Shown here: positions 54,003 to 62,844 of the stretch, one piece after another
Layout of the letters: every line of letters starts with the position of its first letter
How positions within the stretch are numbered: position 1 is the first letter of the stretch
From: JBPRGG01 sp051418075
GTDB taxonomy: Bacteria > Bacteroidota > Bacteroidia > Cytophagales > Cyclobacteriaceae
DNA length: 64,000 nt
Assembly (NCBI GenBank): GCA_051418075.1
Contig: JBPRGG010000177.1
Coordinates: 62,001 to 126,000, forward strand
Direction of reading: 5' to 3'
The notes under the pieces: generated by a model
The model's input: only the letters and a program-made list of their open reading frames with translations
Told to the model about the DNA's origin: nothing
Database searches by the model: none
Position numbers and translations under genes: made by a program

Positions 54003-55340
54003 TTATTCAACGGTCAACAGCCAGGCATCTTTAAACATACCTTTCTCCTTTAATTTAGCTAAAGTTGTAGTTGCTTTTTCTTTGTCGGCCAATGAATAAA
54101 AAGCATATACATAATAATATTTAGCCTGGGTGGCATACCCATATTTGGTATAATAACCTTTTTCAAATAGCCAATCACTGTAGTTTTCTGCTTTTTCAAA
54201 ATTAGGGAAGGTGCCCACAATCACATAAAATCCTTTTTCCAGTTCCAATAAATGAGTTCCCTTGGTCACTGTTTGAGGTCCGTTATAATTTTGAACCTGC
54301 CCTTGTTCGCCTAAATCTTCCTGAGCCGGTGTAATTGCAGGTTGTTTCTCTTCTTGTTGCTTGTTTTCAAGATATTCTAAATATGGATCTTTTTCCTGTT
54401 CCTGTTTTACTGACCGCGTTCTTTTCTTGGGACGTTTTTCTTCTCCAAAATTCAGCTTTAAGGCTATTTCATGGGTACCATTGGTGAACCCTGCTACGGG
54501 AGTATTTACCAGGTCATAAGCATAACCTACCTGCATCTTGTCATTGATGTTTATACCTCCCATTAGAGTGATACCATAATCTTGCCGATAGGATCCACCC
54601 AGCCAGGCCGCATTTTGAAAATGAATAATTCCTGCTCCTTCAAAATAGCCAGCCATTGTTTCTGACTGAAGTCGATATATCAGGTGTGGTTCAAAAGAAA
54701 TAGGTAACTCTTTATTATATGATTTGAAATTAATCATAATTTGATATGAATTTAAAGGGTCTATTTCCCCCTGATTGAATTCAACCTGGCTGATAAGTGA
54801 TGTATTAAACAGCCTGGGTAAGGCAAAACCGGCATTGAACCCTCGGAAGTGATAATTAAAGCCAAATTGACCATCCAGATATATAGAGCTTTGCAAAGCA
54901 TTTATTAAGGCTACATCATTTTGATATTTAGGATTGTTCATAATCTCATTAAAATCAGAAATTGAGTTAAAGCCTGCCCCTCCGGACAATCCAAATTTTA
55001 CATAATGATCAATATCAAAAGGTACCTTATAGGCCAGTGATAAAAGTGCAGAAGAAGTATTTAAAACGCTTCTGCGATCATTGAAAATATTTGTTCCAAA
55101 TGACATGTTGGTGCCAACAGGCAGGTGAAAACTGGCCGATGTAGTTACTGGAGCGCCTTCTATACCCATCCACTGTTGACGGTAGGCCAGGGTGAGGCTG
55201 GGTCGGTATTCATCGCCGGCATAGGCAGGATTATAAGCAAAAGGATTCATAAAAAAATTACTGAATATAGGTTTGTCCTGGGCAATTAGAGGCGCTAATT
55301 GCAAAAAATTAAAAAATAAGAGTATAATATATTTTTTCAT
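54003..55340 (-). CDS. PorP/SprF protein fused to a SPOR domain
   Basis: A 445-residue fusion. Residues 1-20 are a signal peptide, 21-298 a PorP/SprF barrel (FMNPFAYNPAYAGDEYRPSLTLAYRQQW, GYAYDLVNT, GTHEIALKLNF). Residues 299-368 are a basic, then Gln/Glu-rich linker starting RPKKRTRS, and 369-445 a SPOR domain (GFYVIVGTFPNFEKAENYSDWLFEKGYYTKYG). SPOR domains bind denuded peptidoglycan, so the protein could tie the outer-membrane T9SS partner to the cell wall, a job given to PorE (OmpA-type) in known systems. It is first in an operon with the 1076-residue cargo gene. Confidence 0.88.
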   Translation of the reverse strand: MKKYIILLFFNFLQLAPLIAQDKPIFSNFFMNPFAYNPAYAGDEYRPSLTLAYRQQWMGIEGAPVTTSASFHLPVGTNMSFGTNIFNDRRSVLNTSSALLSLAYKVPFDIDHYVKFGLSGGAGFNSISDFNEIMNNPKYQNDVALINALQSSIYLDGQFGFNYHFRGFNAGFALPRLFNTSLISQVEFNQGEIDPLNSYQIMINFKSYNKELPISFEPHLIYRLQSETMAGYFEGAGIIHFQNAAWLGGSYRQDYGITLMGGININDKMQVGYAYDLVNTPVAGFTNGTHEIALKLNFGEEKRPKKRTRSVKQEQEKDPYLEYLENKQQEEKQPAITPAQEDLGEQGQVQNYNGPQTVTKGTHLLELEKGFYVIVGTFPNFEKAENYSDWLFEKGYYTKYGYATQAKYYYVYAFYSLADKEKATTTLAKLKEKGMFKDAWLLTVE

Positions 55341-55892
55341 TTCAACTATGGTCCGCTGGTAATTTTATCCCTTTAATTGGTTTTATGAAGGGTCTATAAT
55401 TTAAAATTTTCCTTGATTTCTTACCCGGATTAATTACCGGGGATAAAATACTTTCATAATCCCGTTCTCATTATTGGAAAGATAAACATTTAAACATCTG
55501 ACTATCTTTAATTTCAGATTTTATTTACTATAAAATGAAGCTAAAAATTACGTGTTATAATTTTTATTTCTTTTTAACTAAATCATTCATTATCAACCTC
55601 TAAGCTTATTTTCTTTTCCTAAGTCGTTAAAAATGCCGGTGATTTTGAGAGATTTAACACTTTTTATTACTTCATTAATTATATTTTATATAAAATTAAT
55701 ACAATTTGAAATGTATAGGTAACCCTGCATTTTCCTTATACTAATTCTTTTTATGCATACAATTTAATTACATTGACCTACTTAATTATCGATAAATAGC
55801 CTTAAACACTACATATGCAGGTTTTACAAGTATTATCAAGTTTAAATATGAGGGAATATCTTAATTTTAATTTTTGATCAAGACCAGAACCT
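55341..55892. other. Gene-free divergent region, 552 nt
   Basis: AT-rich DNA between the PorP-SPOR gene (minus) and the second barrel gene (plus). Near the plus start, TTAATTTTTG at about 55861-55877 is a near miss to TAnnTTTG. I find no RNA gene, hairpin with T-run, or open frame worth reporting. Confidence 0.5.
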
Positions 55893-56639
55893 ATGAAGAA
55901 GATTTTAATAGCCGCTTTACTTTTGTTTGTTACTTCGCAGTATGTAAAAGCACAAGTTTCGGTGGGAATGAAGGGTGGTTTGTTAGTTTCAAAACATCAC
56001 TATGGCAATCCATCATATCACCACCAAAATAATATTAGGTGGCGGCCTGGATTTAGTGCTGGTTTGGCTGGGAACATTGGTGTTGGGCAATACATGCACC
56101 TGAATAGTGATTTTGTTTTTTCAATACTGGGAAATAGATTGATCAATAAAGAGTTGGATGTTAAGAATACACTCAACTATAATTACCTGGACTGGTCCCT
56201 GATATTACGATTGAGGTTGGAACAACCTGGATGGAATTTATTAATCGGATTTGGACCAAAAATAAGCTATATGATCAGTGGAACAGGGAAGTTTTTTTCT
56301 GAAGCTGTTGATGAAATCAACCAGGATCATTATGCTTATGACCTGATTTTGGAAGGAGATCCAATCAATGAGTTTGGTAAGGTATATATTCCTGCTACTA
56401 ATCGGGTTCAGTTTGGGCTTATTTTTAATGTAGGCTACGAAGTGGAGGTTATGGAAGGACAGACCTTGATATTTGATCTGCGCTATGATATGGGACACAC
56501 TTTTATAAGCAAGTCAAGCGAAAGTGCATCACTGTTTGGCATCTACACCAATAATTTTGAAGCCAATAATCAGGTGATAGCATTATCTTCCACCTTCCTG
56601 TTCGATCTGACTAAACTTCGAAAAAATTTATCCAGGTAA
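55893..56639 (+). CDS. Outer-membrane beta-barrel protein (PorT-like), paralogue 2
   Basis: A 248-residue barrel with a signal peptide ending at KAQ (residue 21), like the protein at 49989: same length, same strand spacing, and a C-terminus FLFDLTKLRKNLSR against YMIDLASLRKALR. It is divergent from the PorP-SPOR gene, as its paralogue is from the adhesin gene. This repeated layout suggests that the barrel belongs to the T9SS cargo module, perhaps as an anchor or assembly partner; the exact role is inferred. Confidence 0.8.
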   Translation: MKKILIAALLLFVTSQYVKAQVSVGMKGGLLVSKHHYGNPSYHHQNNIRWRPGFSAGLAGNIGVGQYMHLNSDFVFSILGNRLINKELDVKNTLNYNYLDWSLILRLRLEQPGWNLLIGFGPKISYMISGTGKFFSEAVDEINQDHYAYDLILEGDPINEFGKVYIPATNRVQFGLIFNVGYEVEVMEGQTLIFDLRYDMGHTFISKSSESASLFGIYTNNFEANNQVIALSSTFLFDLTKLRKNLSR

Positions 56640-56710
56640 TCAATTTTAATGATCTGAAAACAATTTGGCTGAATTTTTTTTAAATAAATCAAACTTCCTT
56701 TTTTGATGAC

Positions 56711-57613
56711 ATGCTAAAGATTGCCTGGAATAATTTATATGCTCATCCATTGCCGGAAAATCATCGTTTTCCAATGATAAAATATAATCTCATTCCGGAA
56801 CAACTCATTTATGAAGGGACCATCTCTGCGGACAATTTATTTGCTCCTGGTCCTATTTCAGAAGCAGATATCCTGCTTACCCATCAGGCAAATTACTGGC
56901 AAAAGCTTAAAATAGGTCAGTTGTCATCATCAGAAATCAGGAAAACAGGCTTCCCTTTTTCTCCTCAATTAGTAAAACGGGAGATTTCTATAATGCAAGG
57001 TACCTTACAGGCTTCCCAATATGCCTTGCAACATGGCATAGGAATGAATATTGCCGGAGGAACTCATCATGCTTTTTCCGATAAAGGTGAGGGCTTTTGT
57101 CTTTTGAATGATATTGCTATCACCGCAAATTACTTATTGAAACATGAATTGGTGGATAAAATATTAGTGGTAGACCTGGATGTACATCAGGGAAATGGTA
57201 CCGCTGAAATTTTTAAAGAGAATAACCGGGTATTTACTTTTAGCATGCACGGCGCAAAGAATTATCCTTTGAAAAAAGAAAAATCAGACCTTGATATTGC
57301 CTTGCCTGACCAGACAGGCGACCAACATTATCTTCATTTATTGGAAAAGTATCTGGGCCTGTTGATCCAACAAGTACAGCCAGGCATGATCTTTTATCAA
57401 TCAGGAGTGGACGTTTTAAAGACTGATAAACTAGGTCGGTTAGGTTTATCCTTATCCGGCTGTAAGGCCAGAGATCAATTGGTGCTTCATTCGGCTCAGT
57501 CTGACAGAATTCCCATTACAGTGAGTATGGGAGGAGGATATTCTGAAAAACTATATCATATCATAGAGGCCCATGCCAATACTTTCAGGTTAGCTCAGGA
57601 AACATTTTTTTAA
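56711..57613 (+). CDS. Histone deacetylase-family (class IV-like) deacetylase
   Basis: Zn-dependent deacetylase of the AcuC/HDAC superfamily, 300 residues, cytoplasmic. Active-site features are GGTHHAF (His119-His120), the metal ligands Asp157 and His159 in DLDVHQGNGT, and Asp234 in SGVDVLKTDKLGRL. The HQGNG form rather than HHGNG is what HDAC11-type class IV enzymes have, so de-fatty-acylation or acetyl-polyamine work is as possible as protein deacetylation. It precedes a rhomboid gene by 54 nt in the same direction, possibly by chance. Confidence 0.9.
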   Translation: MLKIAWNNLYAHPLPENHRFPMIKYNLIPEQLIYEGTISADNLFAPGPISEADILLTHQANYWQKLKIGQLSSSEIRKTGFPFSPQLVKREISIMQGTLQASQYALQHGIGMNIAGGTHHAFSDKGEGFCLLNDIAITANYLLKHELVDKILVVDLDVHQGNGTAEIFKENNRVFTFSMHGAKNYPLKKEKSDLDIALPDQTGDQHYLHLLEKYLGLLIQQVQPGMIFYQSGVDVLKTDKLGRLGLSLSGCKARDQLVLHSAQSDRIPITVSMGGGYSEKLYHIIEAHANTFRLAQETFF

Positions 57614-57667
57614 AAATATTAATCTTTTTTGTATTAAGGTCAGTTTATAAATATATAAGAATAATGG

Positions 57668-58399
57668 ATGAATTTTTATAAAAATGAGCCCCTGATTTTC
57701 CGACAAAGTGTTTATTACACCTTATCATTTATATTAATTCTTTGGATGATAAAGGCCATAGAATGGGCTATGATGATGGACTTAGGGTTTTTAGGTGTCT
57801 ATCCCAGAACGTTTTATGGTACTATAGGCATCATAACCGGTCCGTTGATCCATGGAAATATATTCCATCTTATCTCCAATACATTTCCCCTGATCCTGCT
57901 GGGCATAGGCGTATTCTATTTTTATAATAAAATTGCCCTGGAAATATTTTTATGGATTTATTTCTTAACCGGATTCTGGGTTTGGGTGATGGCCAGAGAA
58001 GCCTATCATATAGGTGCCAGTGGATTGGTATATGGGTTGGTTGCATTTTTGTTTTTTAGTGGACTGTTTCGGAAGGATTTCAGGTCTATAACCATTTCTC
58101 TGATTATTATGTTTTTGTACGGAGGTATGATATATGGATTGATACCATCCAATGGAGGTATTTCCTGGGAATCGCACCTCATGGGCTCCGTATCAGGAAT
58201 TATTTGTGCTTTTTATTATCGTAAAATTCCTTTGTTCAAAGACACAGAAATCAATCAGTTTAGTTGGGAAAATGAAGATGAGGAGGAGGAGCAAATTGAG
58301 CGTCCTGATATACCATCATTCAAGACCTTTAGTTGCACTGATCAGACATTTGAGAAAAAAAAATATTCCTATAAATATGTACCCAAAAAAAACAGCTAA
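57668..58399 (+). CDS. Rhomboid-family intramembrane serine protease
   Basis: A 243-residue polytopic protein with about six membrane segments. It has the catalytic pair Ser118 in GASGLVYG and His170 in WESHLMGSVSG, and the HGNIFHLISN oxyanion-site motif with His62 and Asn71. It is predicted to cut proteins in the inner membrane. The C-terminal 50 residues are a charged, soluble tail (acidic, then basic Lys/Tyr). The start ATG at 57668 overlaps a very short out-of-frame ATG and is preferred because it gives the full first helix. Substrates unknown. Confidence 0.85.
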   Translation: MNFYKNEPLIFRQSVYYTLSFILILWMIKAIEWAMMMDLGFLGVYPRTFYGTIGIITGPLIHGNIFHLISNTFPLILLGIGVFYFYNKIALEIFLWIYFLTGFWVWVMAREAYHIGASGLVYGLVAFLFFSGLFRKDFRSITISLIIMFLYGGMIYGLIPSNGGISWESHLMGSVSGIICAFYYRKIPLFKDTEINQFSWENEDEEEEQIERPDIPSFKTFSCTDQTFEKKKYSYKYVPKKNS

Positions 58400-58475
58400 C
58401 CTATTGCTCTCTTGTATACCCTCATGCTATTCCTTTTTAATTTCAGAATATAATTTTTAGTTATAATACTTTAAT

Positions 58476-58483
58476 TATATTTG
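58476..58483 (+). promoter_or_regulatory. Putative -7 box of the OmpH-like gene
   Basis: TATATTTG at 58476-58483 fits TAnnTTTG and lies 29 nt before the ATG. The matching upstream element is only TTTTTAG-like near 58455, so the promoter is imperfect. Confidence 0.4.
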
Positions 58484-58512
58484 CGTTCACATAAAAAATC
58501 AAATTTCAGAAA

Positions 58513-59145
58513 ATGACAAAGCACATTTCATTAGTATTAAATGTAATAATAATTATTGCAGTAAGCATTTTATACTTCTTACATTTTTCAGGATCTGGTG
58601 AAGAAACTGTTGATCAGGAAATGGGATCCCGGGATTTAAATGCTAATCTTTCTATTGCATATATCAATTCCGATAGTTTACTGAAAAACTATGAGTATTT
58701 CCAGGAAATGGCCGAACAGTTGGATGAAAAAAGGCAAAAACTGGAAGCAGAGTATAAAAACAGAGCTCAGGGACTTCAGAATGAGATCAGTAATTTTCAA
58801 AGAACGGCCCAAAACATGACGATCAGCCAGGCCAAGGCAGTGGAGGAGGATTTGATGAAAAAGCAACAGAATCTGATGCAATACCAGGATCAGCTAACCC
58901 AACAACTGATGCAGGAAGAAGCTAAAATAAATGAAGAATTGTATGAAAGGGTGTCTGCCTATTTAAAAGATTATGGTAAAAACAATGATCTGGAATTGGT
59001 ATTAACTTATCAAAAAGGAAGCGGAGTATTATATGCCAATGACAGCTTAAATATTACGGAAAGCATAGTAGATGGATTAAACCAGGCATATTCAGGAGCA
59101 GATCAAGCCGTACCTTCCCCCTCAGAAGCTGATACTGTAAAATAA
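58513..59145 (+). CDS. OmpH/Skp-family periplasmic chaperone
   Basis: A 210-residue protein. Residues 5-25 are a hydrophobic N-terminal segment (signal peptide or anchor). Then comes a short acidic part, IAYINSDSLLKNYEYF (the Skp strand), and a long coiled coil of about 80 residues with Gln/Glu/Lys-rich heptads, then LVLTYQKGSGVLYAND, typical of Skp. It holds unfolded outer-membrane proteins in the periplasm, which suits a species with many barrels. A near-perfect terminator follows its stop. Confidence 0.88.
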   Translation: MTKHISLVLNVIIIIAVSILYFLHFSGSGEETVDQEMGSRDLNANLSIAYINSDSLLKNYEYFQEMAEQLDEKRQKLEAEYKNRAQGLQNEISNFQRTAQNMTISQAKAVEEDLMKKQQNLMQYQDQLTQQLMQEEAKINEELYERVSAYLKDYGKNNDLELVLTYQKGSGVLYANDSLNITESIVDGLNQAYSGADQAVPSPSEADTVK

Positions 59146-59165
59146 CTCTTGATTTAGTAAAATAT

Positions 59166-59199
59166 AAAAAAGCTGACAAGCATATTGTCAGCTTTTTTT
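59166..59199 (+). terminator. Strong Rho-independent terminator
   Basis: A 14-bp perfect stem with arms of AAAAAAGCTGACAA and TTGTCAGCTTTTTT, a 5-nt loop GCATA, and a T-run of seven. It lies 20 nt after the OmpH-like stop. The A/T symmetry means it can also work on the other strand. Confidence 0.95.
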
Positions 59200-59256
59200 G
59201 TTGATAAAGTTTAGTTTACTATTTTAGTTGAATCTTATTCCTATAAAATTAAAATT

Positions 59257-60708
59257 ATGAAAATCAAGCTATCTATTTTATTTATTGCCATAACAGGCAT
59301 GTTCGGTTGCCAAACAACTGGTAGCCAACAAGTGGAAGATGAACCTAATCAAATTGGACCAGGACCAGATGCTATACCATTGTTTAATGAAGAAAATCTG
59401 GATGGATGGAAGCAATTAGGAGGCGAAGCAAAATACCGGGTGGAAAATGGAGAAATTATTGGTACTACAGTTTCAAACACTCCTAATAGTTTCCTTACCA
59501 CTGAAAAAAACTATAATGATTTTATACTGGATGTAGAGATTCTGGTGGATCCAAGCATGAACTCTGGTATTCAATTCAGGAGTAATAGTAATCCTGATTA
59601 TCGAAATGGCCGCGTACATGGTTACCAGGCTGAGGTAGATCCTTCAGAAAGAGCCTGGAGTGGAGGAGTTTTCGACGAAGGAAGAAGGGGTTGGCTTTAC
59701 CCATTGGAAGTGAATCAGGAAGGACGTACAGCTTTTAAAAATGGTGAATGGAATCACTATCATATTGAAGCTATAGGTAACACCATTAGAATCTGGGTCA
59801 ATGGTATACCTACCTCACACCTAATAGATGATATGACCAGTGAAGGATTTATAGCTTTACAGGTTCATTCCATTCCTGACCGGGTTGAACCTGGTTCTGA
59901 GGTGCGTTGGCGTAATATTATGATCCAGACTGAAAATCTGCAGCCTCAGCCCAATACTGATATTTTTGTAGTGAATATGGTCCCCAATACACTTTCTGAA
60001 CAGGAAAAAGCCCAAGGCTGGACCATGTTATTTGATGGTAATACCACCAATGGCTGGCGAGGGGCTCATAGTGAATCTTTCCCTGATGTAGGTTGGAAGG
60101 TAGAGGATGGTATATTAATGGTGATGGAGTCAGGCGGTGGAGAAGCTGAACATGGAGGAGATATCGTGACAGAAAAAGAATATGATATGTTTGAGCTGCA
60201 ATTAGATTTCAAGCTGACTGAAGGTGCAAATAGTGGTATCAAGTATTTTGTTACAGAAAATTATGGTCCTTCTAAAGGGTCAGCTATTGGCCTGGAATAT
60301 CAGCTTTTAGATGACGAAAAACATCCGGATGCCAAGAAAGGTAAAGCGGGTAATCGTACTTTAGGCTCACTATATGATCTGATACCGGCCGAAAAAGGGT
60401 CCAGGTTTGTGAATGATCCCGGTCAATGGAATCATGCCCGTTTAGTAGTAAAAGGTGTAAGAACAGATAGAAACCTGGTAAATGGTCGTCCCAGTGATAT
60501 TGATTTTACAGGAGCTGAAGTAGCCCACTGGCTCAATCATATAAAAGTTTTGGAATATGACCGGGGTACCCAAATGTTCCAGGCTTTGGTTGATAAGAGC
60601 AAATATGAAAAATTTGATGATTTTGGCATGTGGCCCAAAGGTCGTATTTTGTTGCAGGATCATGGCAATCAGGTTCATTTCCGTAGTATAAAGATCCGGG
60701 AATTGTAG
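59257..60708 (+). CDS. Lipoprotein with two DUF1080 (3-keto-disaccharide hydrolase) domains
   Basis: A 483-residue lipoprotein with lipobox cysteine C18 (ITGMFGCQT). Two DUF1080 concanavalin-like domains follow, about 38-215 (LFNEENLDGWKQLG ... WRNIMIQTE) and 255-482 (LFDGNTTNGWRG ... VHFRSIKIREL). Family members hydrolyse 3-keto-disaccharides or bind glycans. In known Bacteroidota pathways DUF1080 proteins act with exported Gfo/Idh dehydrogenases and ThuA-like proteins, such as those at 3.9-6.1 kb here, but the loci are 53 kb apart, so a link is only suggestive. A terminator ends the gene. Confidence 0.88.
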   Translation: MKIKLSILFIAITGMFGCQTTGSQQVEDEPNQIGPGPDAIPLFNEENLDGWKQLGGEAKYRVENGEIIGTTVSNTPNSFLTTEKNYNDFILDVEILVDPSMNSGIQFRSNSNPDYRNGRVHGYQAEVDPSERAWSGGVFDEGRRGWLYPLEVNQEGRTAFKNGEWNHYHIEAIGNTIRIWVNGIPTSHLIDDMTSEGFIALQVHSIPDRVEPGSEVRWRNIMIQTENLQPQPNTDIFVVNMVPNTLSEQEKAQGWTMLFDGNTTNGWRGAHSESFPDVGWKVEDGILMVMESGGGEAEHGGDIVTEKEYDMFELQLDFKLTEGANSGIKYFVTENYGPSKGSAIGLEYQLLDDEKHPDAKKGKAGNRTLGSLYDLIPAEKGSRFVNDPGQWNHARLVVKGVRTDRNLVNGRPSDIDFTGAEVAHWLNHIKVLEYDRGTQMFQALVDKSKYEKFDDFGMWPKGRILLQDHGNQVHFRSIKIREL

Positions 60709-60736
60709 ATAAACTATTTTCTAAATTAATTCTTGC

Positions 60737-60766
60737 AGCTACCTCTTAGACGGGGTAGCTTTTTTT
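60737..60766 (+). terminator. Rho-independent terminator after the DUF1080 gene
   Basis: AGCTACC pairs with GGTAGCT, extended inward by a T-G wobble and C-G to 9 bp with a 6-nt loop. A run of Ts follows at once. It ends just before the promoter of the efflux operon. Confidence 0.9.
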
Positions 60767-60778
60767 GTTTAAAAATAT

Positions 60779-60807
60779 TTTGAAATTAAAATAATTGATT
60801 ATTTTTG
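60779..60807 (+). promoter_or_regulatory. Consensus promoter of the TetR-TolC-HlyD efflux operon
   Basis: TTTG at 60779-60782, 17 nt, TATTTTTG at 60800-60807: a full match to the Bacteroidota TTTG-N17-23-TAnnTTTG pattern, 48 nt before the ATG of the regulator gene. Transcription should begin near 60814, at the edge of the operator. Confidence 0.8.
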
Positions 60808-60814
60808 CAACCAA

Positions 60815-60842
60815 TTACACTAAAAAAGTGTATATAGTGTAA
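60815..60842 (+). promoter_or_regulatory. Nested palindromic operator for the TetR regulator
   Basis: TTACACT (60815-60821) and AGTGTAA (60836-60842) are perfect inverted arms 14 nt apart. Inside them, ACACT-AAAAA-AGTGT (60817-60831) makes a second palindrome, so three half-sites lie within 28 nt. It sits between the -7 box and the start codon, where a bound repressor would block transcription, hence probable autoregulation by the TetR protein. Confidence 0.7.
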
Positions 60843-60854
60843 AAAATGCATTAA

Positions 60855-61460
60855 ATGATCAAGGAACACATAATAAATAGATCTACTGAATTATTTCTTT
60901 ACTATGGTTTTTCTAAGGTCACAGCCGACGAAATTGCCAAAAGCGCTGGAATCAGTAAAAAAACCTTGTATAATTACTTCAGTGGCAAAGAAGAAATTTT
61001 AAATGCAGTGGTAAATCAAATTCTGCTGGATCTGGAATCAAAAGCTAATATCATTATTCAGGAAGATGACCTTTTCCCTCAAAAGCTAAAACAGGTAATC
61101 AATATTGTTTCAGACGCATTAGCTAAATTAACTCCTCAATTTTTGGAAGATATCCAGATAAAATTACCTGAAACATGGCAATTTCTGGTAAAGCAAAAAG
61201 ATGAAATTATTAAAAAGTATTTCACCAAATTACTGGAACAAGGGAATGAAACTGGATATCTGAGGCCGGAAATTAATAAGGAAATAGCAACTATCATGCT
61301 CATGATCTCAGTAGAACATTTGTTTGATCCCAATTTCATCCAGAATTTACCCAGGGATGTTTTTACAAATATCCCACGATCTACCAATGAGATATTCGAT
61401 AAGATCATTGATGTATTATACCACGGCATTCTTACAGAAGCAGCCAAAAAGGAAATATAA
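60855..61460 (+). CDS. TetR/AcrR-family repressor
   Basis: A 201-residue transcription regulator. The N-terminal helix-turn-helix (residues about 8-50, FLYYGFSKVTADEIAKSAGISKKTLYNYF) is the conserved TetR DNA-binding part. The rest is helical, with the ligand pocket unrelated to well-known members. It heads the efflux operon and is preceded by a nested palindrome that it probably binds, so it likely represses itself and the transport genes until a toxic ligand binds. A 44-nt gap leads to the TolC gene. Confidence 0.9.
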   Translation: MIKEHIINRSTELFLYYGFSKVTADEIAKSAGISKKTLYNYFSGKEEILNAVVNQILLDLESKANIIIQEDDLFPQKLKQVINIVSDALAKLTPQFLEDIQIKLPETWQFLVKQKDEIIKKYFTKLLEQGNETGYLRPEINKEIATIMLMISVEHLFDPNFIQNLPRDVFTNIPRSTNEIFDKIIDVLYHGILTEAAKKEI

Positions 61461-61504
61461 AATTTTTTTGAATGTAGGAAACTAATAAAACTAAAATAGT
61501 GAAT

Positions 61505-62842
61505 ATGGTTACACAAAAGAAAAAATGGCTTATCATCAGCCTTTTATTGATATCTTTTTCAGTAAAGGCCCAGGAACCGGGCTTAGACCGGCTTCATCTG
61601 ATTGAAGCAGCGCTTGAAAAAAGCAATGAAATTTATATACAGGAAAAGAAAGCCTCCCTGAGCCGGCTAGACCGGCAAAAGGCCCGGATGACTTATTTAC
61701 CTAAAATTACTTTTAATTCTTCTTATACCATCCTGAATGATGATATCAGTTTCGCAGTACCGCCTATACAAATACCGGTAGGGCCGGGGCAGATGCTGGA
61801 AAAGCAGCTGGACCCCGTTACTCTGCAGGAAAGAAATATATTCCGGGCAAATATTGAAGCAAATATGGTGATTTTCAGTGGGCTAAAAGCTCCTTTATTG
61901 GCATCTGCCGCTTATCATAAATATCAGGCTGAGACAGCATTACTTTCAGGACAAAAGGCAGACATTATAGCTGCCGTGATGGGATATTATGATAGATTGG
62001 CTTTGCTGGAACAATCCGCTAAAATTTTAGCTGACAGCAGGAAACGTCTGGATAAGCAAACAGAATACAGCCAAAAAGCTTTTGAAGCAGGATTGGTATC
62101 AGCCTATGATCTTAACAAGATCAAAATTGCTCAAAGAGAACTAAATGCTAAAGAAATAGAATTAGCAGGTAAGAAAAAACTGGTCTTGTTAAAGCTAAGC
62201 CAACTGACTGGTATCAATCAGGAGCAGTTGTCCCAACTTCAGGTAAATCTTAATCTCTGGCCTGGTGTAGTCAATCAAAATAATATACATAACCGGGCTG
62301 AACTTAAAGCCCTTGATGAATCCATCCTGGCTAATAATAAAAAAAGACAAGCAGAATTAGCCGGATATCTGCCCCAGGTAGCCATATTTGGTCGAAGAGA
62401 GATTTATGAAGATGATCTTTCCGCACTTGACCCCGTGTGGTATGCCGGTATAGGATTAAAATGGCATTTGTTTGATGGCCTACAGCGTAGTAGGGATGTC
62501 CAAAAGGCTCGTATAGAGACTGAGATAGCCATCAGAAAAAAGGAAGATGCCCTGGAGCAGTTGGCTCTGAATCATGATCAAGCTTATGAAAATTTACAGG
62601 TAGCTGACAAATTGATAGAGGTAGCTCAGCAAAAATTAGAAGATGCCCGCGAAGGATTTGAAATTACCACCAAAGAATACCAGGTAGGGCTTACCGGGAT
62701 TACTGAGCGCTTAGCGGCTGAATCAGATCTGCAAAAAGCGGAAATGGATTATTTGCAGGCGGTTTATGATCAAAGAGTTGCCAGTCTCAGATTATTGAAT
62801 GCAACAGGAGAATTAACCATCAAAAACATTAAAAATAAATAA
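61505..62842 (+). CDS. TolC-family outer-membrane efflux protein
   Basis: Trimeric outer-membrane channel of efflux and type I export systems. The 445-residue protein has a signal peptide ending at VKAQ (residue 21) and two outer membrane efflux (OEP) repeats with long coiled-coil helices rich in Ala, Glu and Lys; GIGLKWHLFDGLQRSRD marks the second half. I take the ATG at 61505; a GTG at 61499 would add two residues. It is followed after 2 nt by the adaptor gene. Confidence 0.93.
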   Translation: MVTQKKKWLIISLLLISFSVKAQEPGLDRLHLIEAALEKSNEIYIQEKKASLSRLDRQKARMTYLPKITFNSSYTILNDDISFAVPPIQIPVGPGQMLEKQLDPVTLQERNIFRANIEANMVIFSGLKAPLLASAAYHKYQAETALLSGQKADIIAAVMGYYDRLALLEQSAKILADSRKRLDKQTEYSQKAFEAGLVSAYDLNKIKIAQRELNAKEIELAGKKKLVLLKLSQLTGINQEQLSQLQVNLNLWPGVVNQNNIHNRAELKALDESILANNKKRQAELAGYLPQVAIFGRREIYEDDLSALDPVWYAGIGLKWHLFDGLQRSRDVQKARIETEIAIRKKEDALEQLALNHDQAYENLQVADKLIEVAQQKLEDAREGFEITTKEYQVGLTGITERLAAESDLQKAEMDYLQAVYDQRVASLRLLNATGELTIKNIKNK

Positions 62843-62844
62843 AA

